A DNA stretch of 63,865 bases from Oxalobacteraceae bacterium (GTDB lineage: Bacteria > Pseudomonadota > Gammaproteobacteria > Burkholderiales > Burkholderiaceae_D). The stretch is from positions 1-63,865 of the forward strand of contig JAIZVZ010000010.1 in NCBI GenBank assembly GCA_021768485.1, given 5' to 3'. The translations under genes and the position numbers were made by a program. A model generated the notes under the pieces. That model was not told the DNA's origin. It saw nothing but the letters and a program-made list of their open reading frames with translations, and did not search any database. Shown piece by piece: positions 54,303-63,845 of the stretch; within the stretch, counting starts at the first letter, position 1, and every line of letters begins with the position of its first letter.

Positions 54303-55751
54303 TCAAGCGAGTCGTTCCTGCAGGGTGGCGAGCTGGGCCAGGACTTCGCCGGCGTCGTCGAGGCAGCGGCAATCGAGCAGCAGGCGGTCCTCACAGATGC
54401 GGCCGACGATCGGCAAGGGCAAGCTGCGCAAGGCGGCCGCCAGCGTCTCGAGCGCGGTACCTGTGCCGCGCTTGCCCGGCAATAGCGGGGCGATGGCCAG
54501 GCCGGCTGAGGGCAGCGTTTCGACCGGCAGCGAGCCGGAGCCGATCTGGCTCGTCATCGCGGCCGGCTCGACGCTGTAGCGCGGCGCCAGCGCAGCGCGC
54601 AAGGGCAGCAGCAGGCTTTGTGCGGTCGCGCTTGCCTGCTCCCGGCTGCGCGTCAGCCAGCGCAGGGTTGGCAGTTCTTGCGCCAGCAATTCCGGCTGCA
54701 GGTACAGCATCAGCGTCGCTTCGAGCGCGGCCAGGGGTAGCTTGGACAGGCGCAGCGCGCGCTTCATCGGGAACTTGCGGATTTTGCCGATCAAGTCGCG
54801 CTGACCGACGATCAGGCCGGCTTGCGGGCCGCCGAGCAGCTTGTCGCCGGAAAAGGTGACCACGCCGCAGCCGGCCGCCAGCATTTGCTGCGGCGTCGGT
54901 TCGGCAGGCAAACCGTATTGCGCCATGTCGATCAGCGAACCGCTGCCGAGGTCGGTCACCAGCGCCACGCCGCGCGCCTGCGCCAGCGTGGCCAATTGCG
55001 CTTCCGGCACGGACGAGGTGAAGCCGGCAATCGCATAATTACTGGTATGCACTTTCATCAGCAAGGCCGTGCGCGCGGTGATGGCGCGCGCGTAATCGGC
55101 CAGATGGGTGCGGTTGGTGGTGCCGACCTCGACCATCGTCGCGCCGGCGCTGGCCATGACGTCGGGCATGCGGAAGGCGCCGCCGATTTCGACCAGTTCG
55201 CCGCGCGAGACGACCACTTCGCGGCCGCCGGCCAGCGCCGCAATCGACAGCAGGACGGCGGCCGCATTGTTGTTGACCACGGTTGCCGCTTCGGCGCCGG
55301 TGATGTCGCATAGCAGGCCTTCGACAATGCTGTCGCGGTCGCCGCGGCTGCCGCTGGCCAGATCGAATTCGAGGTTGTTCGGCCCTTCCATCATGGCCGT
55401 CAGATGGCGGATGGCGGCCTGCGGCAGGACCGAGCGTCCGAGGTTGGTGTGGATGACGGTGCCGGAGAGGTTAAGCACACGTTGCAGGCGCGGCGCCAGC
55501 CGGCTTGCCACGCAGGCCGCCAGTGCCGCGCCCAGCGCATCGCTCGCCACCTCGGCCGTCAGCAGGGCGCCGGCCAGGGCCTGCGTGCGCAGGCTGTCGA
55601 GCAAAGTCCTGGCCTGGCCCGCCACCAGCGTGTGACCATGCGCTGCCACCAGCGCCTGGGCCGCGGGCAGGCGCAGCAGCTTGTCGATCGAAGGCAAGTC
55701 TTGCGGACGCGCCTTGGGGCTTTGAAGAACCGACTCGCCGGCTGCCGGCAT
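54303..55751 (-). CDS. selA: L-seryl-tRNA(Sec) selenium transferase SelA
   Basis: A 482-residue PLP enzyme that turns Ser-tRNA(Sec) into Sec-tRNA(Sec) with selenophosphate, as a decamer. Marks are '[19 protein letters not shown]', 'YNNLEFDL'-like '[18 protein letters not shown]', '[15 protein letters not shown]', '[17 protein letters not shown]' and the PLP lysine in '[20 protein letters not shown]'. The start overlaps the fdhE stop by one base (TGATG). The selenophosphate source SelD is not encoded in the window. Confidence 0.96.
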   Translation of the reverse strand: MPAAGESVLQSPKARPQDLPSIDKLLRLPAAQALVAAHGHTLVAGQARTLLDSLRTQALAGALLTAEVASDALGAALAACVASRLAPRLQRVLNLSGTVIHTNLGRSVLPQAAIRHLTAMMEGPNNLEFDLASGSRGDRDSIVEGLLCDITGAEAATVVNNNAAAVLLSIAALAGGREVVVSRGELVEIGGAFRMPDVMASAGATMVEVGTTNRTHLADYARAITARTALLMKVHTSNYAIAGFTSSVPEAQLATLAQARGVALVTDLGSGSLIDMAQYGLPAEPTPQQMLAAGCGVVTFSGDKLLGGPQAGLIVGQRDLIGKIRKFPMKRALRLSKLPLAALEATLMLYLQPELLAQELPTLRWLTRSREQASATAQSLLLPLRAALAPRYSVEPAAMTSQIGSGSLPVETLPSAGLAIAPLLPGKRGTGTALETLAAALRSLPLPIVGRICEDRLLLDCRCLDDAGEVLAQLATLQERLA

Positions 55752-56782
55752 CAGCGCGCTCCGCCTTCGCTGTCCGGGGCGCCGAACAGCAACATCAGGT
55801 TGACGCCGTGGCGCTGGAAACCGGCCTCCGAAACCAGCAGGTCGAGCGTGAGCGAGGCCAGGTCGTCGGCCACCGGTTCAACCGAAATATCGCGTTCCAT
55901 GCGCACGATCTTGAGGTAATGACGGCACTCGTCGCAGGTCTCGGCTTCGACCGCCGGCTGGTTTTCTTTGTCGTGCGGCGATCCGCCTGCGCTGCTGTCG
56001 GCGCGATTTGCGGTCACAGGCTGCAGCGACTGGTAATGGATGCCTTTGGTGCTTTCGCAGTGGCTGCACTTGATGCGCACCATATGCCACTGCGCCGAAC
56101 ACAGCGAGCAGTGCAGGTAACGGTAATGGCCGCCGCTGCCGTCAACGCGCGCCACCGACGCCGTCGGCAGGCTGGCGCAGCAGGGGCAGCGGGTGACGTC
56201 AAGCGTGCGCCCGAATGGCGCATCGCGCGCCGTGCCGCGTGCCTCCTGCAGCGTCAGCACCATGTGCGTCCAATACATCTGCAGGGCTGCCGCGATCAGC
56301 GGCGCGCCGGCCAGGTCCAGATCGGGCTGGCCGTTTTGCAGCAGGCAGTCGGCTTGATATTCGAGCTCGGCGTCGCTGAGCTGCGACAGCGCGCGCACCA
56401 CCGCTTGCGCCGGTGAATTGGCGAGCCGCGGCAACAAACGTTCGAGCATGCTGCGAAAGCCGCTACGCCAGGCGCCGTCGCGCGGCCAGCCGGCGGCCGG
56501 CAAGGGCGCCTGCGCCGCATGCGCGGCGGCATGCAGGGCCTCGGCGTCGGGCAGCGCCACCTCGGGATAGGATTGCAGCAGTTCGTGCTGGACGTGGGCC
56601 AGCTCGGCAGTAAAGAGCAGGAAATCGCGCATCGGATGGGCGGCGGCGCGCTGGCGCAAGCGCATTTCGCGCTCGGCAAACACGCTCGCGCGCGCGGGCA
56701 GCTGCAGATAGGGTATTTGCTGTCCGGCCCGGACGGCGATCTCTTCAGGGCTTAGCAGGGGGCTTGCTGGGCTCAGGGTCAT
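55751..56782 (-). CDS. fdhE: formate dehydrogenase accessory protein FdhE
   Basis: About 343 residues. Four CxxC motifs in the C-terminal half ('CPCC', 'CSLC', 'CSHC', 'CDEC') form the rubredoxin-like metal site of FdhE, with 'YRYLHCSLCSAQWHMVRIKC' and 'ADDLASLTLDLLVSEAGFQR' as family blocks. FdhE is needed for activity of respiratory formate dehydrogenases by acting on the catalytic subunit after assembly. The start is taken as ATG 56782 (MTLSPASPLL); ATG 56821, inside the gamma-subunit gene, is possible. An Asp/Ser/Gly-rich insertion (about 270-290) separates the metal domains. Confidence 0.92.
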   Translation of the reverse strand: MTLSPASPLLSPEEIAVRAGQQIPYLQLPARASVFAEREMRLRQRAAAHPMRDFLLFTAELAHVQHELLQSYPEVALPDAEALHAAAHAAQAPLPAAGWPRDGAWRSGFRSMLERLLPRLANSPAQAVVRALSQLSDAELEYQADCLLQNGQPDLDLAGAPLIAAALQMYWTHMVLTLQEARGTARDAPFGRTLDVTRCPCCASLPTASVARVDGSGGHYRYLHCSLCSAQWHMVRIKCSHCESTKGIHYQSLQPVTANRADSSAGGSPHDKENQPAVEAETCDECRHYLKIVRMERDISVEPVADDLASLTLDLLVSEAGFQRHGVNLMLLFGAPDSEGGAR

Positions 56783-56804
56783 ACAGTGATTATCAGCGCA
56801 ATCC

Positions 56805-57425
56805 TTATTTTTTTCCATCAATTTCTAGGAACCACAGCAGATGGTGGCGGCGTGCCCACTCGACGCTGACGCTGCCGCGGACCATGGCATGAATCGATCC
56901 CTTGACCCAGATTGCCGCGTAGATGTGGACAAAGATGCTCATGATGAGGGCCACGGCCGAGGTCGCATGCAGCAGCACCGCCACGCGCCGGACCGGGACC
57001 GGGAAAAAGTCGGCAAACCACGGTTGCCAAAATGCGATGCCGGTCACCAGCAGCATGACCAGGCACAAGCCGGAAACCCAGAACAACAGCTTTTGGCCGG
57101 CATTGTATTTTCCCACCGGCGGCATGTCGACCTCGTCGCCTTTGAGCAAATACGGCGAATGGCGGACCCACGCGCCGTCGCCGTCGCGCCAGAGATTGTC
57201 GCGCCACATCTTGAAAAACAGGCCGAGAAAGCCCGCCACCATCAGCACGCCGAAAAACGGATGCAAAATGCGCGTCCACGGACCGCCACCGAACAAATTA
57301 CTGAGAAAGAACAGGGCCGGATGGAAGATCGACAGCCCGGACAGCCCTGCGCACACGAACATCAGCGCCACAGCCCAGTGGTTCAGGCGCGTGCGGGCCG
57401 GGTAGCGTTGGATCATTTTTGTCAT
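56805..57425 (-). CDS. fdoI: formate dehydrogenase-N/O gamma subunit (cytochrome b556)
   Basis: The protein has 206 residues and four membrane helices with haem-ligand His in 'TRLNHWAVALMFVCAGLSG' (helix 1), 'RILHPFFGVLMVAGF' (helix 2) and 'VLLHATSAVALIMSIFVHIYAAIWVKGSIHAM' (helix 4). It anchors the alpha-beta complex at the periplasmic face and passes electrons to quinone. It lies 12 bp after the beta subunit. fdoI and fdnI cannot be told apart here. Confidence 0.94.
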   Translation of the reverse strand: MTKMIQRYPARTRLNHWAVALMFVCAGLSGLSIFHPALFFLSNLFGGGPWTRILHPFFGVLMVAGFLGLFFKMWRDNLWRDGDGAWVRHSPYLLKGDEVDMPPVGKYNAGQKLLFWVSGLCLVMLLVTGIAFWQPWFADFFPVPVRRVAVLLHATSAVALIMSIFVHIYAAIWVKGSIHAMVRGSVSVEWARRHHLLWFLEIDGKK

Positions 57426-57437
57426 TTGGCTTTCTCC

Positions 57438-58400
57438 TCAAACCACGTCCGCATGGTGTTCGTCGGGACCGTCGGGCTTGGCCGCTGGCGGCGCGGCCGC
57501 CGCCGGTTCGTTCGGCGTTTCGCCAGGCTCGTCTTCGTTGGCGTCGAGCTGGCCAACCTTGATGTAGTGGAAGAAGCCGGCCAGCACGGTGCCCACCATC
57601 GCCGCCAGCGCCAGCGGCTTGGCGACCCCTTTCCACAGCGAGACCATGGGGCTGATGGCCGGTTTGGCCGGCAAGCCGTGGTACAGGCCCGGACGGTCGG
57701 CATGCTGCAGCACATACATCACGTGGGTGCCGCCGACGCCCGGCGGATCGTAGACGCCGGCCTGTTCGTAGCCGCGCTCCTTGAGGTCGATGATGCGTTC
57801 GGCGCCGAACTGGTGCATGGCCTGTTTGGTGCCGAAGCGAATGGCGCCGGTCGGACAGGCCTTGACGCAGGCCGGCTCCAGGCCGACGCTGACGCGGTCC
57901 GAGCACAGCGAGCATTTGTAGGCCTTGTCGTCTTTTTTGCTGATGCGCGGCACGTCGAAGGGGCAGCCGATCACGCAGTTGCCGCAGCCGATGCAGTTCT
58001 CGCTGATGAAGTCGACGATGCCGTTGGTGTATTTGACGATGGCCCCGGGCGCCGGACACGATTTCAGGCAGCCCGGATCCTGACAGTGCATGCAGCCATC
58101 CTTGCGGATCAGCCATTCGAGGCGGCTGCCCTCGTCCTTGGTCTCGACTTCGACCTCGGAAAAACGCATCACGGTCCACGATTGCGGTGTCAGGTCGCGC
58201 GGATTGTCGTAAGTGCCGATATTGTCGCCGACCTCGTCGCGCAAATCGTTCCATTGCATGCAGGCGACCTGGCAGGCTTTGCAGCCGATGCAACTGGACA
58301 CATCGATCAGCTTGGCCAGTTCGGCGGTCTTGCGCGCCTGAGGGCTCGGGGTGGTCGTGGCGGAGCGCGCCGCGATATCTAGGGATTGTAAAGAAGACAT
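57438..58400 (-). CDS. fdoH: formate dehydrogenase-N/O beta (iron-sulfur) subunit
   Basis: The protein has 320 residues. Four [4Fe-4S] cysteine sets are visible: '[15 protein letters not shown]', '[14 protein letters not shown]', '[13 protein letters not shown]' and '[21 protein letters not shown]'. One C-terminal membrane helix ('[18 protein letters not shown]') and a Pro/Ala/Asp-rich tail longer than usual complete it. It wires electrons from the molybdenum site to haem b. The start ATG 58400 gives [10 protein letters not shown]; it is 4 bp after the alpha stop. Confidence 0.95.
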   Translation of the reverse strand: MSSLQSLDIAARSATTTPSPQARKTAELAKLIDVSSCIGCKACQVACMQWNDLRDEVGDNIGTYDNPRDLTPQSWTVMRFSEVEVETKDEGSRLEWLIRKDGCMHCQDPGCLKSCPAPGAIVKYTNGIVDFISENCIGCGNCVIGCPFDVPRISKKDDKAYKCSLCSDRVSVGLEPACVKACPTGAIRFGTKQAMHQFGAERIIDLKERGYEQAGVYDPPGVGGTHVMYVLQHADRPGLYHGLPAKPAISPMVSLWKGVAKPLALAAMVGTVLAGFFHYIKVGQLDANEDEPGETPNEPAAAAPPAAKPDGPDEHHADVV

Positions 58401-58404
58401 GGTT

Positions 58405-61400
58405 CTAGGCCTTCTCGATGGACACGAGGAACGATTTAAATTCAGGCGTCTGGGTGTTGGCATCGCCGACGAACGGTGTCAGCGTATTGACCAGGTAGCC
58501 GGGCTTGGCCAGTCCCACGAAGCCCCAGTGGTTCGGCAGGCCGACCGTATCGATCACCACGCCGTCGCAATTGAGGCGCGGGATGCGCTTGGTGACGACC
58601 GCCACGCACTTGATGAAGCCGCGGCCCGACGACACTTTCACCTGGCCGCCGCTGACGATGCCTTTTTCCTTGGCCAGCTGCTCGCCGATTTCGACGAACT
58701 GCTGCGGCTGGATGATGGCCGAGGTCAGCACATTCTTGGTCCAGTAGTGGAAGTGTTCGGTCAGCCGGTAGCTGGTGGCCACATAAGGGAAGTCCTTGGC
58801 CGTGCCGAGCGCGGCCAGATCGCCCTTGAAGATGCGTGCGGCCGGATTGGCGCGCGCCTTCGGGTTGGTGGGGTGCATCGGGTTGTGCGCCAGCGGCGAT
58901 TCGAACGGTTCGTAATGCTCGGGCAGCGGTCCTTCGGCCATGCCGGTCGGCGCAAACAGGCGCGCCACCCCTTCGCCCGTCATGATGAACGGTTCGACGC
59001 GGTCGGTGTCGCCGGGATTGGCATCGGGCCGGATATCGGGGACGTCGGCCCCGCTCCAGCTGGCGCCGTTCCACTGGACCAGCTTGCGCGTGGCATCCCA
59101 CGGCTTGCCGTCGGGCGCGCTGGAGGCGGCGTTGTACAGGATGCGGCGGTTGGCCGGCCAGGCCCAGGCCCAGCCAAGCGTCTGGCCGATACCCCACGGA
59201 TCGGCATTGTCGCGCCGCGCCATCTGGTTGCCGGCCTGGGTCCAGGCGCCGGCGAAAATCCAGCAGCCCGACGCCGTGCTGCCGTCGTCGCGCAGCAGGC
59301 CGAAACCGGAAATCTGCTCGCCGGCCTTGGCCAGGACCTTGCCCGCGTCCTTGGGATCGAAGACATCGCTGAGCGCCTTGCCATTAAACTCCATCGCCAA
59401 TTCCTCGGCCGAGGGATTGTGCGCAATCTTGTAAGGCCAGGTCAGATTGACGATAGGATCGGGAAAGGCGCCGCCTTCCTTGGCGTAGGCTGTCCGCATG
59501 CGCGAGAACAGGTCGGCCACGATCTCGAGATCGCCGCGCGCCTCGCCGGGCGGCTCGCCGCCCTTCCAGTGCCATTGCAGCCAGCGGCTCGAATTGGTCA
59601 GCGAACCGTCCTCTTCGGCAAAGCAGGTCGACGGGAAGCGGAACACCGTGGTCTGGATCTGTTCGCTCTTGACGTCGTTGTGCTCGCCGTAGTTCTTCCA
59701 GAACTCCGAGGTTTCGGTCCGCAGCGGATCGATGATGACGAGGTATTTGAGCTTGGACAGGCCGTCGACGATCTTCTTCTTGTTGGGGAAGGAGCCGACC
59801 GGATTGAAGCCCTGGCAGATATAGCCGTTGAGCTTGCCCTGGTTCATCAGCTCGAATGCTTGCAAGACGTCGTAGACCTTGTCGATCTTGGGCAGATAGT
59901 GGAAGGCCCAGGAATTGTCGGCCGTGGCCGCCTTGCCCCACCACGCTTTTTGCAGGCTGACGAAAAACTTCGGATAGTTTTGCCAGTAGCTCATCTGGTT
60001 GGGGCGCAGCGGTTTGACGGCGCGCGGCTTGTAATAGCTTTCCAGATCTTGTTCGGCTTCGGTCGGCAGCGACAGGTAGCCGGGCAGCGAGTTCGACAGC
60101 AGCCCGAGATCGGTCAGCCCCTGGATATTGCTGTGGCCGCGCAGCGCATTCATGCCGCCGCCGGCGATCCCGATATTGCCGAGCAGGAGCTGCATGATGG
60201 CGCCGGTGCGGATCATCTGCGCGCCCTGGCTGTGCTGGGTCCAGCCGAGCGCATACATGACCGTCATCGCCTTGCCCGGCACGGCGGTGGAGGACACCAT
60301 TTCGCAGACCTTGAGGAACTTGTCCTTGGGCGTGCCGGTGATCTTGCTGACCATGTCCGGTGTGTAGCGCGCGTAATGGCGCTTCATCACCTGCAGCACG
60401 CAGCGTGGATGCGTCATGCTCGGGTCAACCTTGGCAAAGCCCTTGTCGTCGAGCTCATAGCCCCAGCTCTTGTTGTCGTACTTGCGCTTGGTCTCGTCGT
60501 AGCCCGAGAACAGGCCGTCTTCGAAACCGAAGCCTTCGCCGACGATGAACGGGGCGTTGGTGTAGTTCTTGACGTAGTCGCGCTGGATCTTGTCATTGCT
60601 CAGCAGGTAATTCAAGATCCCGCCCAGAAAGGCGATATCGCTGCCGGCGCGGATCGGCGCATAGTAATCGCTCATGGCGGCCGAGCGCGTAAAACGCGGA
60701 TCGACCACGATCAGCTTGGCTTTATTGTGATGCTTGGCTTCGATCACCCATTTGAAACCGCATGGGTGGGCTTCGGCGGCATTGCCGCCCATGATCAAGA
60801 CTACATCGGCATTCTTGATGTCCACCCAATGGTTGGTCATCGCACCGCGTCCAAACGTCGGGGCCAGACCGGCCACCGTGGGAGCGTGTCAAACGCGCGC
60901 CTGATTATCGAAGACCAGCATCCCCATCGAGCGCATCGCCTTGTGCGTGAGGTAGCCGGTTTCGTTGCTCGAGGCCGAAGCGCACAGCATGCCGGTGCTG
61001 GTCCAGCGGTTGACGACCTTGCCGGCGGCATTGGTGGCCATGAAGTTGGCATCGCGATCGGCCTTCATCATCTTGACCAGCCGCGTCATGGCCTGATCCC
61101 AGGACACGCGCTTCCATTCCAGGCTGCCCGCTTCGCGGATTTCCGGATATTGCAGGCGGTTCGGGCTTTGCACGAAATCGAGCAGGCCGGCGCCTTTCGG
61201 GCACAAGGTGCCGCGGTTGACGGGATGATCGGGATCGCCCTCGATGTGAAAGACGCTGGAGGTGACGTTTTTCGCGCGGTCGCCAAGGCTGTACATGATG
61301 ATGCCGCAGCCGACCGAGCAATATGGACAGGTGTTGCGCGTTTCGGTGGCGCGCGCGAGCTTGAAGTTGCGCGTTTCAGCCAGGGCCGGCAACGGTGAAA

Positions 61401-61476
61401 AGCCGAGTGCCACAAGGCTGGAGGCGGCCAGGCCGGCACCGCTCACGCGGAAAAATTGCCTTCGGTTCATATGCAT
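58405..61476 (-). CDS. fdoG: selenocysteine-containing formate dehydrogenase alpha subunit
   Basis: A 1023-residue molybdopterin enzyme oxidising formate at the periplasmic side. A Tat signal ('[20 protein letters not shown]', cut after ALA) is followed by the [4Fe-4S] site '[16 protein letters not shown]'. An in-frame TGA at 60889-60891 is codon 196, in '[16 protein letters not shown]', the exact Sec position of E. coli FdnG. It is read as selenocysteine with the SECIS just behind. The MGD-binding blocks '[23 protein letters not shown]' and the C-terminal '[23 protein letters not shown]' follow. The ATG at 61476 has AGGAGA 8 nt upstream. It leads the fdoGHI-fdhE-selA-selB-selC block. Gene finders that treat TGA as stop will split it in two. 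Confidence 0.97.
60847..60891 (-). promoter_or_regulatory. bacterial SECIS element of fdoG
   Basis: Immediately 3' of the UGA (minus strand) lies an apical hairpin GGCC-GGTCT-GGCC at 60862-60874, with the GGUCU loop that SelB recognises, about 15 nt from the UGA. Spacing and loop resemble those of E. coli fdnG. Confidence 0.9.
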
Positions 61477-61576
61477 TTTGAATCTCCTGCGACCAATGAT
61501 GTGCGCGTGAAATGGACAGAAAATGAAAAGCCACTGTTTGCGACAGGCGGCATGTGATGCTGTGAATGCCGCTGTA

Positions 61577-61615
61577 AATCAGGAACGTGAATCAGGAACG
61601 TGAATCAGAGACGTG
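61577..61615. repeat. 13-bp tandem repeat, three units
   Basis: AATCAGGAACGTG occurs at 61577-61589 and 61590-61602, with a variant AATCAGAGACGTG at 61603-61615. It lies just beyond the stop of the small lipoprotein gene and upstream of fdoG, in a spacer with no other gene. Confidence 0.8.
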
Positions 61616-61636
61616 AATCGGGCAGACGCCGGCCGC

Positions 61637-61933
61637 TTATTTGGCCGGCGGTACCGCTGATGGTGTGGCTGGCTTGAGCGCCGTATCAGCCGAAGCCGAT
61701 CGCGCGCCTGTCGAGGCCTGGGTGATGCCGCCAATGGCGGTTCCACCCTGTGCCGGCCCGGTCCCGGCCGAGGCGGCCGGCGCCTCGGCCGCTTGCGGCT
61801 TGAGCGCCGTGCTGGCGCTGGCCGGCACGCTGGCATTGGACGTTGGGGATGGCGGCGCTTCGGACTTGCTGTTGCAAGCCACTAAGGCGAGGAAGGCAAG
61901 CGCCAGGCAAATTTGATTGAGCAGCAACTTCAT
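61637..61933 (-). CDS. small lipoprotein of unknown function
   Basis: The protein has 98 residues. A lipoprotein signal 'LNQICLALAFLALVAC' has its lipobox LVAC at Cys20. A disordered Ala/Ser/Pro/Thr-rich remainder follows, in which 'ASADTALKP' and 'ASTALKPQA' repeat loosely. It is probably anchored in the outer or inner membrane. No function is recognised. It lies upstream of nothing on its strand and downstream of the AT-rich gap, which would hold its promoter. Confidence 0.7.
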   Translation of the reverse strand: MKLLLNQICLALAFLALVACNSKSEAPPSPTSNASVPASASTALKPQAAEAPAASAGTGPAQGGTAIGGITQASTGARSASADTALKPATPSAVPPAK

Positions 61934-62692
61934 GGGAACTCCGAATGTTAATTACATCGAAATATTTTCCTGCCATGACTACGCGATATCTTTTTTAGAT
62001 TGCTTCTTATTTATTGCTTTTCTTCTTATTTATTGCTTATCTGTTGCTTATCGATTGCGTATTTATTTTACTGCTTAATTTTACTTTTATTTAGCATAAC
62101 TGATTTGGATCAAGGGTTCAAATATATCTTTTTAAATGACAACAAGTGTAAAGCGGGCTTCGGTGTCGCGGCACAATGCTTTTGCTGGATGGCATGATGG
62201 GTCGCCAGCCTGTTTTTAAGAGACCAAAAAACAACAGTACGCATGCGTTTGGCGCGACATCATTTTGTGGTTTTTTGCGCAAAAAACTGCCCCCGATGGC
62301 GGCCGTCGGCGATGGCGTCTGCGCCGCGTTTTTATCGCGCCGCGGCAGCCGCAATCAGTTTTATCGGATGCACATTCAGTTGTACAGGCTTGACGCAAAA
62401 GGGATTTTTCTGGCGCGCTCTTGTTTGCGGCATCTTCAAAAATTTGCGCGCCATGGCGATCGCCTTTCGGGCGCCTGCCAGCGTCCCCCAATACAGTCGT
62501 TTTTAAGGCCTGTGCGGACACCTTGAAGGCCGCTTATGAAGGCTTTGATCGCTGCGCTGCAGCATTCATTTACGAGACGATGTCTTGGAAATCGCTTGTA
62601 TTTCGAGCAGAATAAGAAACAGCAACAAGTCAAAATCAGTTACGCCAGATATTCGGATAAAAATAAACTGAGGCTAGAAGGAGATAGATGGT
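61934..62692. other. AT-rich intergenic region with pyrimidine-rich repeats
   Basis: About 760 bp. The part 61995-62105 is T-rich with irregular repeats of TTATTGCTT (near 62009, 62029 and nearby). The part 62160-62600 is more GC-rich with overlapping open frames on both strands, none with ribosome sites or family resemblance. A promoter for the gene at 62693 is likely near 62600-62670. Confidence 0.5.
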
Positions 62693-63145
62693 ATGGATGC
62701 TATTCATATCGATAGTCGGCACGATTATTTCGTCAGCCATGAAGCAGTCGTTATGCGCCATAACGATTCCTTGTCCAGAGAATGGCTCGTGCCATTGCGG
62801 TGCAACTTCTGGATTCAAGTTGCTTATGCGCTTTTACTGATCGGGCCGCTGAGCCCCTTCCTGTTTCTCATTGTTCCCATTGATGCGCTGTTAATCGTGC
62901 CGTTCTATGCACCGAGTGTTTCGGCATTTTTATTCATCATCACTTTTGGTGGGAAAGATAGTCTGCGGGCATACCAGCGGGCTTGCCGGCATATCGAGGC
63001 GCATGGCAAGTTCGATGCGCGAGTGCAAAAAAAATTCCTTGAACAAAAATATTGCTGCAGAGCCGGGGTCCGGCTGGCGGCAAAAGATCTGGGAGTTGCA
63101 CAAGAACTGTTGCCGTCCCTGGCAAATAGCTGGCGCATCATTTAA
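62693..63145 (+). CDS. small membrane protein of unknown function
   Basis: The protein has 150 residues and two or three hydrophobic segments (about 43-65, 'VAYALLLIGPLSPFLFLIVPIDALLI', and 72-85). An N-terminal soluble part contains 'HDYFVSHEAVVMRHND', and the C-terminal half is basic with two adjacent Cys ('KYCCRAG'). A strong AAGGAGA ribosome site sits 8 nt before the ATG at 62693. It ends before an intrinsic terminator, so a single-gene transcript is likely. No family recognised. Confidence 0.6.
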   Translation: MDAIHIDSRHDYFVSHEAVVMRHNDSLSREWLVPLRCNFWIQVAYALLLIGPLSPFLFLIVPIDALLIVPFYAPSVSAFLFIITFGGKDSLRAYQRACRHIEAHGKFDARVQKKFLEQKYCCRAGVRLAAKDLGVAQELLPSLANSWRII

Positions 63146-63175
63146 GCTGTATTTCAGGGAGGCGGCAAATGCTTG

Positions 63176-63196
63176 AGCGCGCTCGGGCGCGCTTTT
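63176..63196 (+). terminator. intrinsic terminator of the small membrane protein gene
   Basis: A 7-bp stem AGCGCGC/GCGCGCT with TCGG tetraloop, followed by TTT, lies 31 bp after the stop. Confidence 0.75.
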
Positions 63197-63256
63197 CAGT
63201 GCGGCGTTTTATGTTGCGCCGTGTGCGGCGGCGCCATGAAGGCAGTGCGAAAGATG

Positions 63257-63287
63257 AGCCTGCAATGCCAGCATGGCGCTGCAGGCT
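63257..63287 (-). terminator. hairpin downstream of the flavodoxin-like gene
   Basis: Outer stem AGCCTGCA/TGCAGGCT (63257-63264 with 63280-63287) encloses an inner TGCCA/TGGCG-type pairing. It lies 7 bp beyond the stop of the minus-strand gene; the T-tract on that strand is poor. Confidence 0.45.
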
Positions 63288-63293
63288 TTCTGA

Positions 63294-63845
63294 TTAACGC
63301 AGGCGCGCCGTAATATCGGCTACCCGCTTGCCGTAGGCGACTGCGGTATCGAGGTCGCCTTGCGGAATTTCGTCGACGCTGGCATCGGCCGGCGACTGCA
63401 CCAGCAAGCCGACCGAGCCGCCGAGATTGTTGATGTCGGTGCGCTGCGCAGCCTTGGTATTGGCCGGCATCAGGCCCAGGCTGACCCAGATGCCGCCGTG
63501 TTGCGAGGCCAGGGTTTGCAGGGCGATCATGGTCACGGCCTTGTCGCCGTTGAAGCTGGCGCTGTTGGAAAAGCCGCCGAACACCTTGTCTTGCCAGGCG
63601 CGCGTGAACCAGGCCTTGGAACTGGCATCGGCAAATTTCTTGAATTGCCAGCTGGCGCTGCCCATATAGGTCGGGGTACCGAAAATGATGGCGTCGGCCG
63701 CATCGAGTTTTTCCCAGCCGCCGGCAGGCAGATTGCCCTCGGCATCGATGGCCAGCAGTTCGCCGTGCGCGCCTTCGCAGACGCTTTCGGCAACGCGTTT
63801 GGTGTGTCCATATCCGGAGTGATAAACGATGACGATTTTGCTCAT
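63294..63845 (-). CDS. flavodoxin-fold NAD(P)H oxidoreductase (WrbA-like)
   Basis: The protein has 183 residues. The FMN phosphate loop is 'YHSGYGHTKRVAESV' (8-22), followed by 'ADAIIFGTPTYMGSASWQFKKF' and a C-terminal 'DLDTAVAYGKRVADITARL' helix. It is smaller than typical WrbA (about 200) but has the same loop order. Such proteins reduce quinones by two electrons or act as flavin-based reductases under stress. An AAAGGAAG ribosome site precedes the ATG. It is complete and ends 20 bp before the right end of the window. Confidence 0.88.
   Translation of the reverse strand: MSKIVIVYHSGYGHTKRVAESVCEGAHGELLAIDAEGNLPAGGWEKLDAADAIIFGTPTYMGSASWQFKKFADASSKAWFTRAWQDKVFGGFSNSASFNGDKAVTMIALQTLASQHGGIWVSLGLMPANTKAAQRTDINNLGGSVGLLVQSPADASVDEIPQGDLDTAVAYGKRVADITARLR

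Noticed and set aside
60889-60891. Frameshift or nonsense mutation splitting the formate dehydrogenase alpha gene
   Set aside because: The TGA is at codon 196 in the known Sec context, with a SECIS hairpin behind it and selA, selB and tRNA-Sec in the same block.
58351-61398. A 1015-codon open frame on the plus strand
   Set aside because: It lies antisense to fdoG. High GC and third-position bias create long shadow frames; the translation is rich in His/Arg/Asp/Gln with no family resemblance.
62176-62526. A 116-codon frame in the AT-rich gap
   Set aside because: No ribosome site, overlapping frames on both strands, and a composition typical of chance frames.
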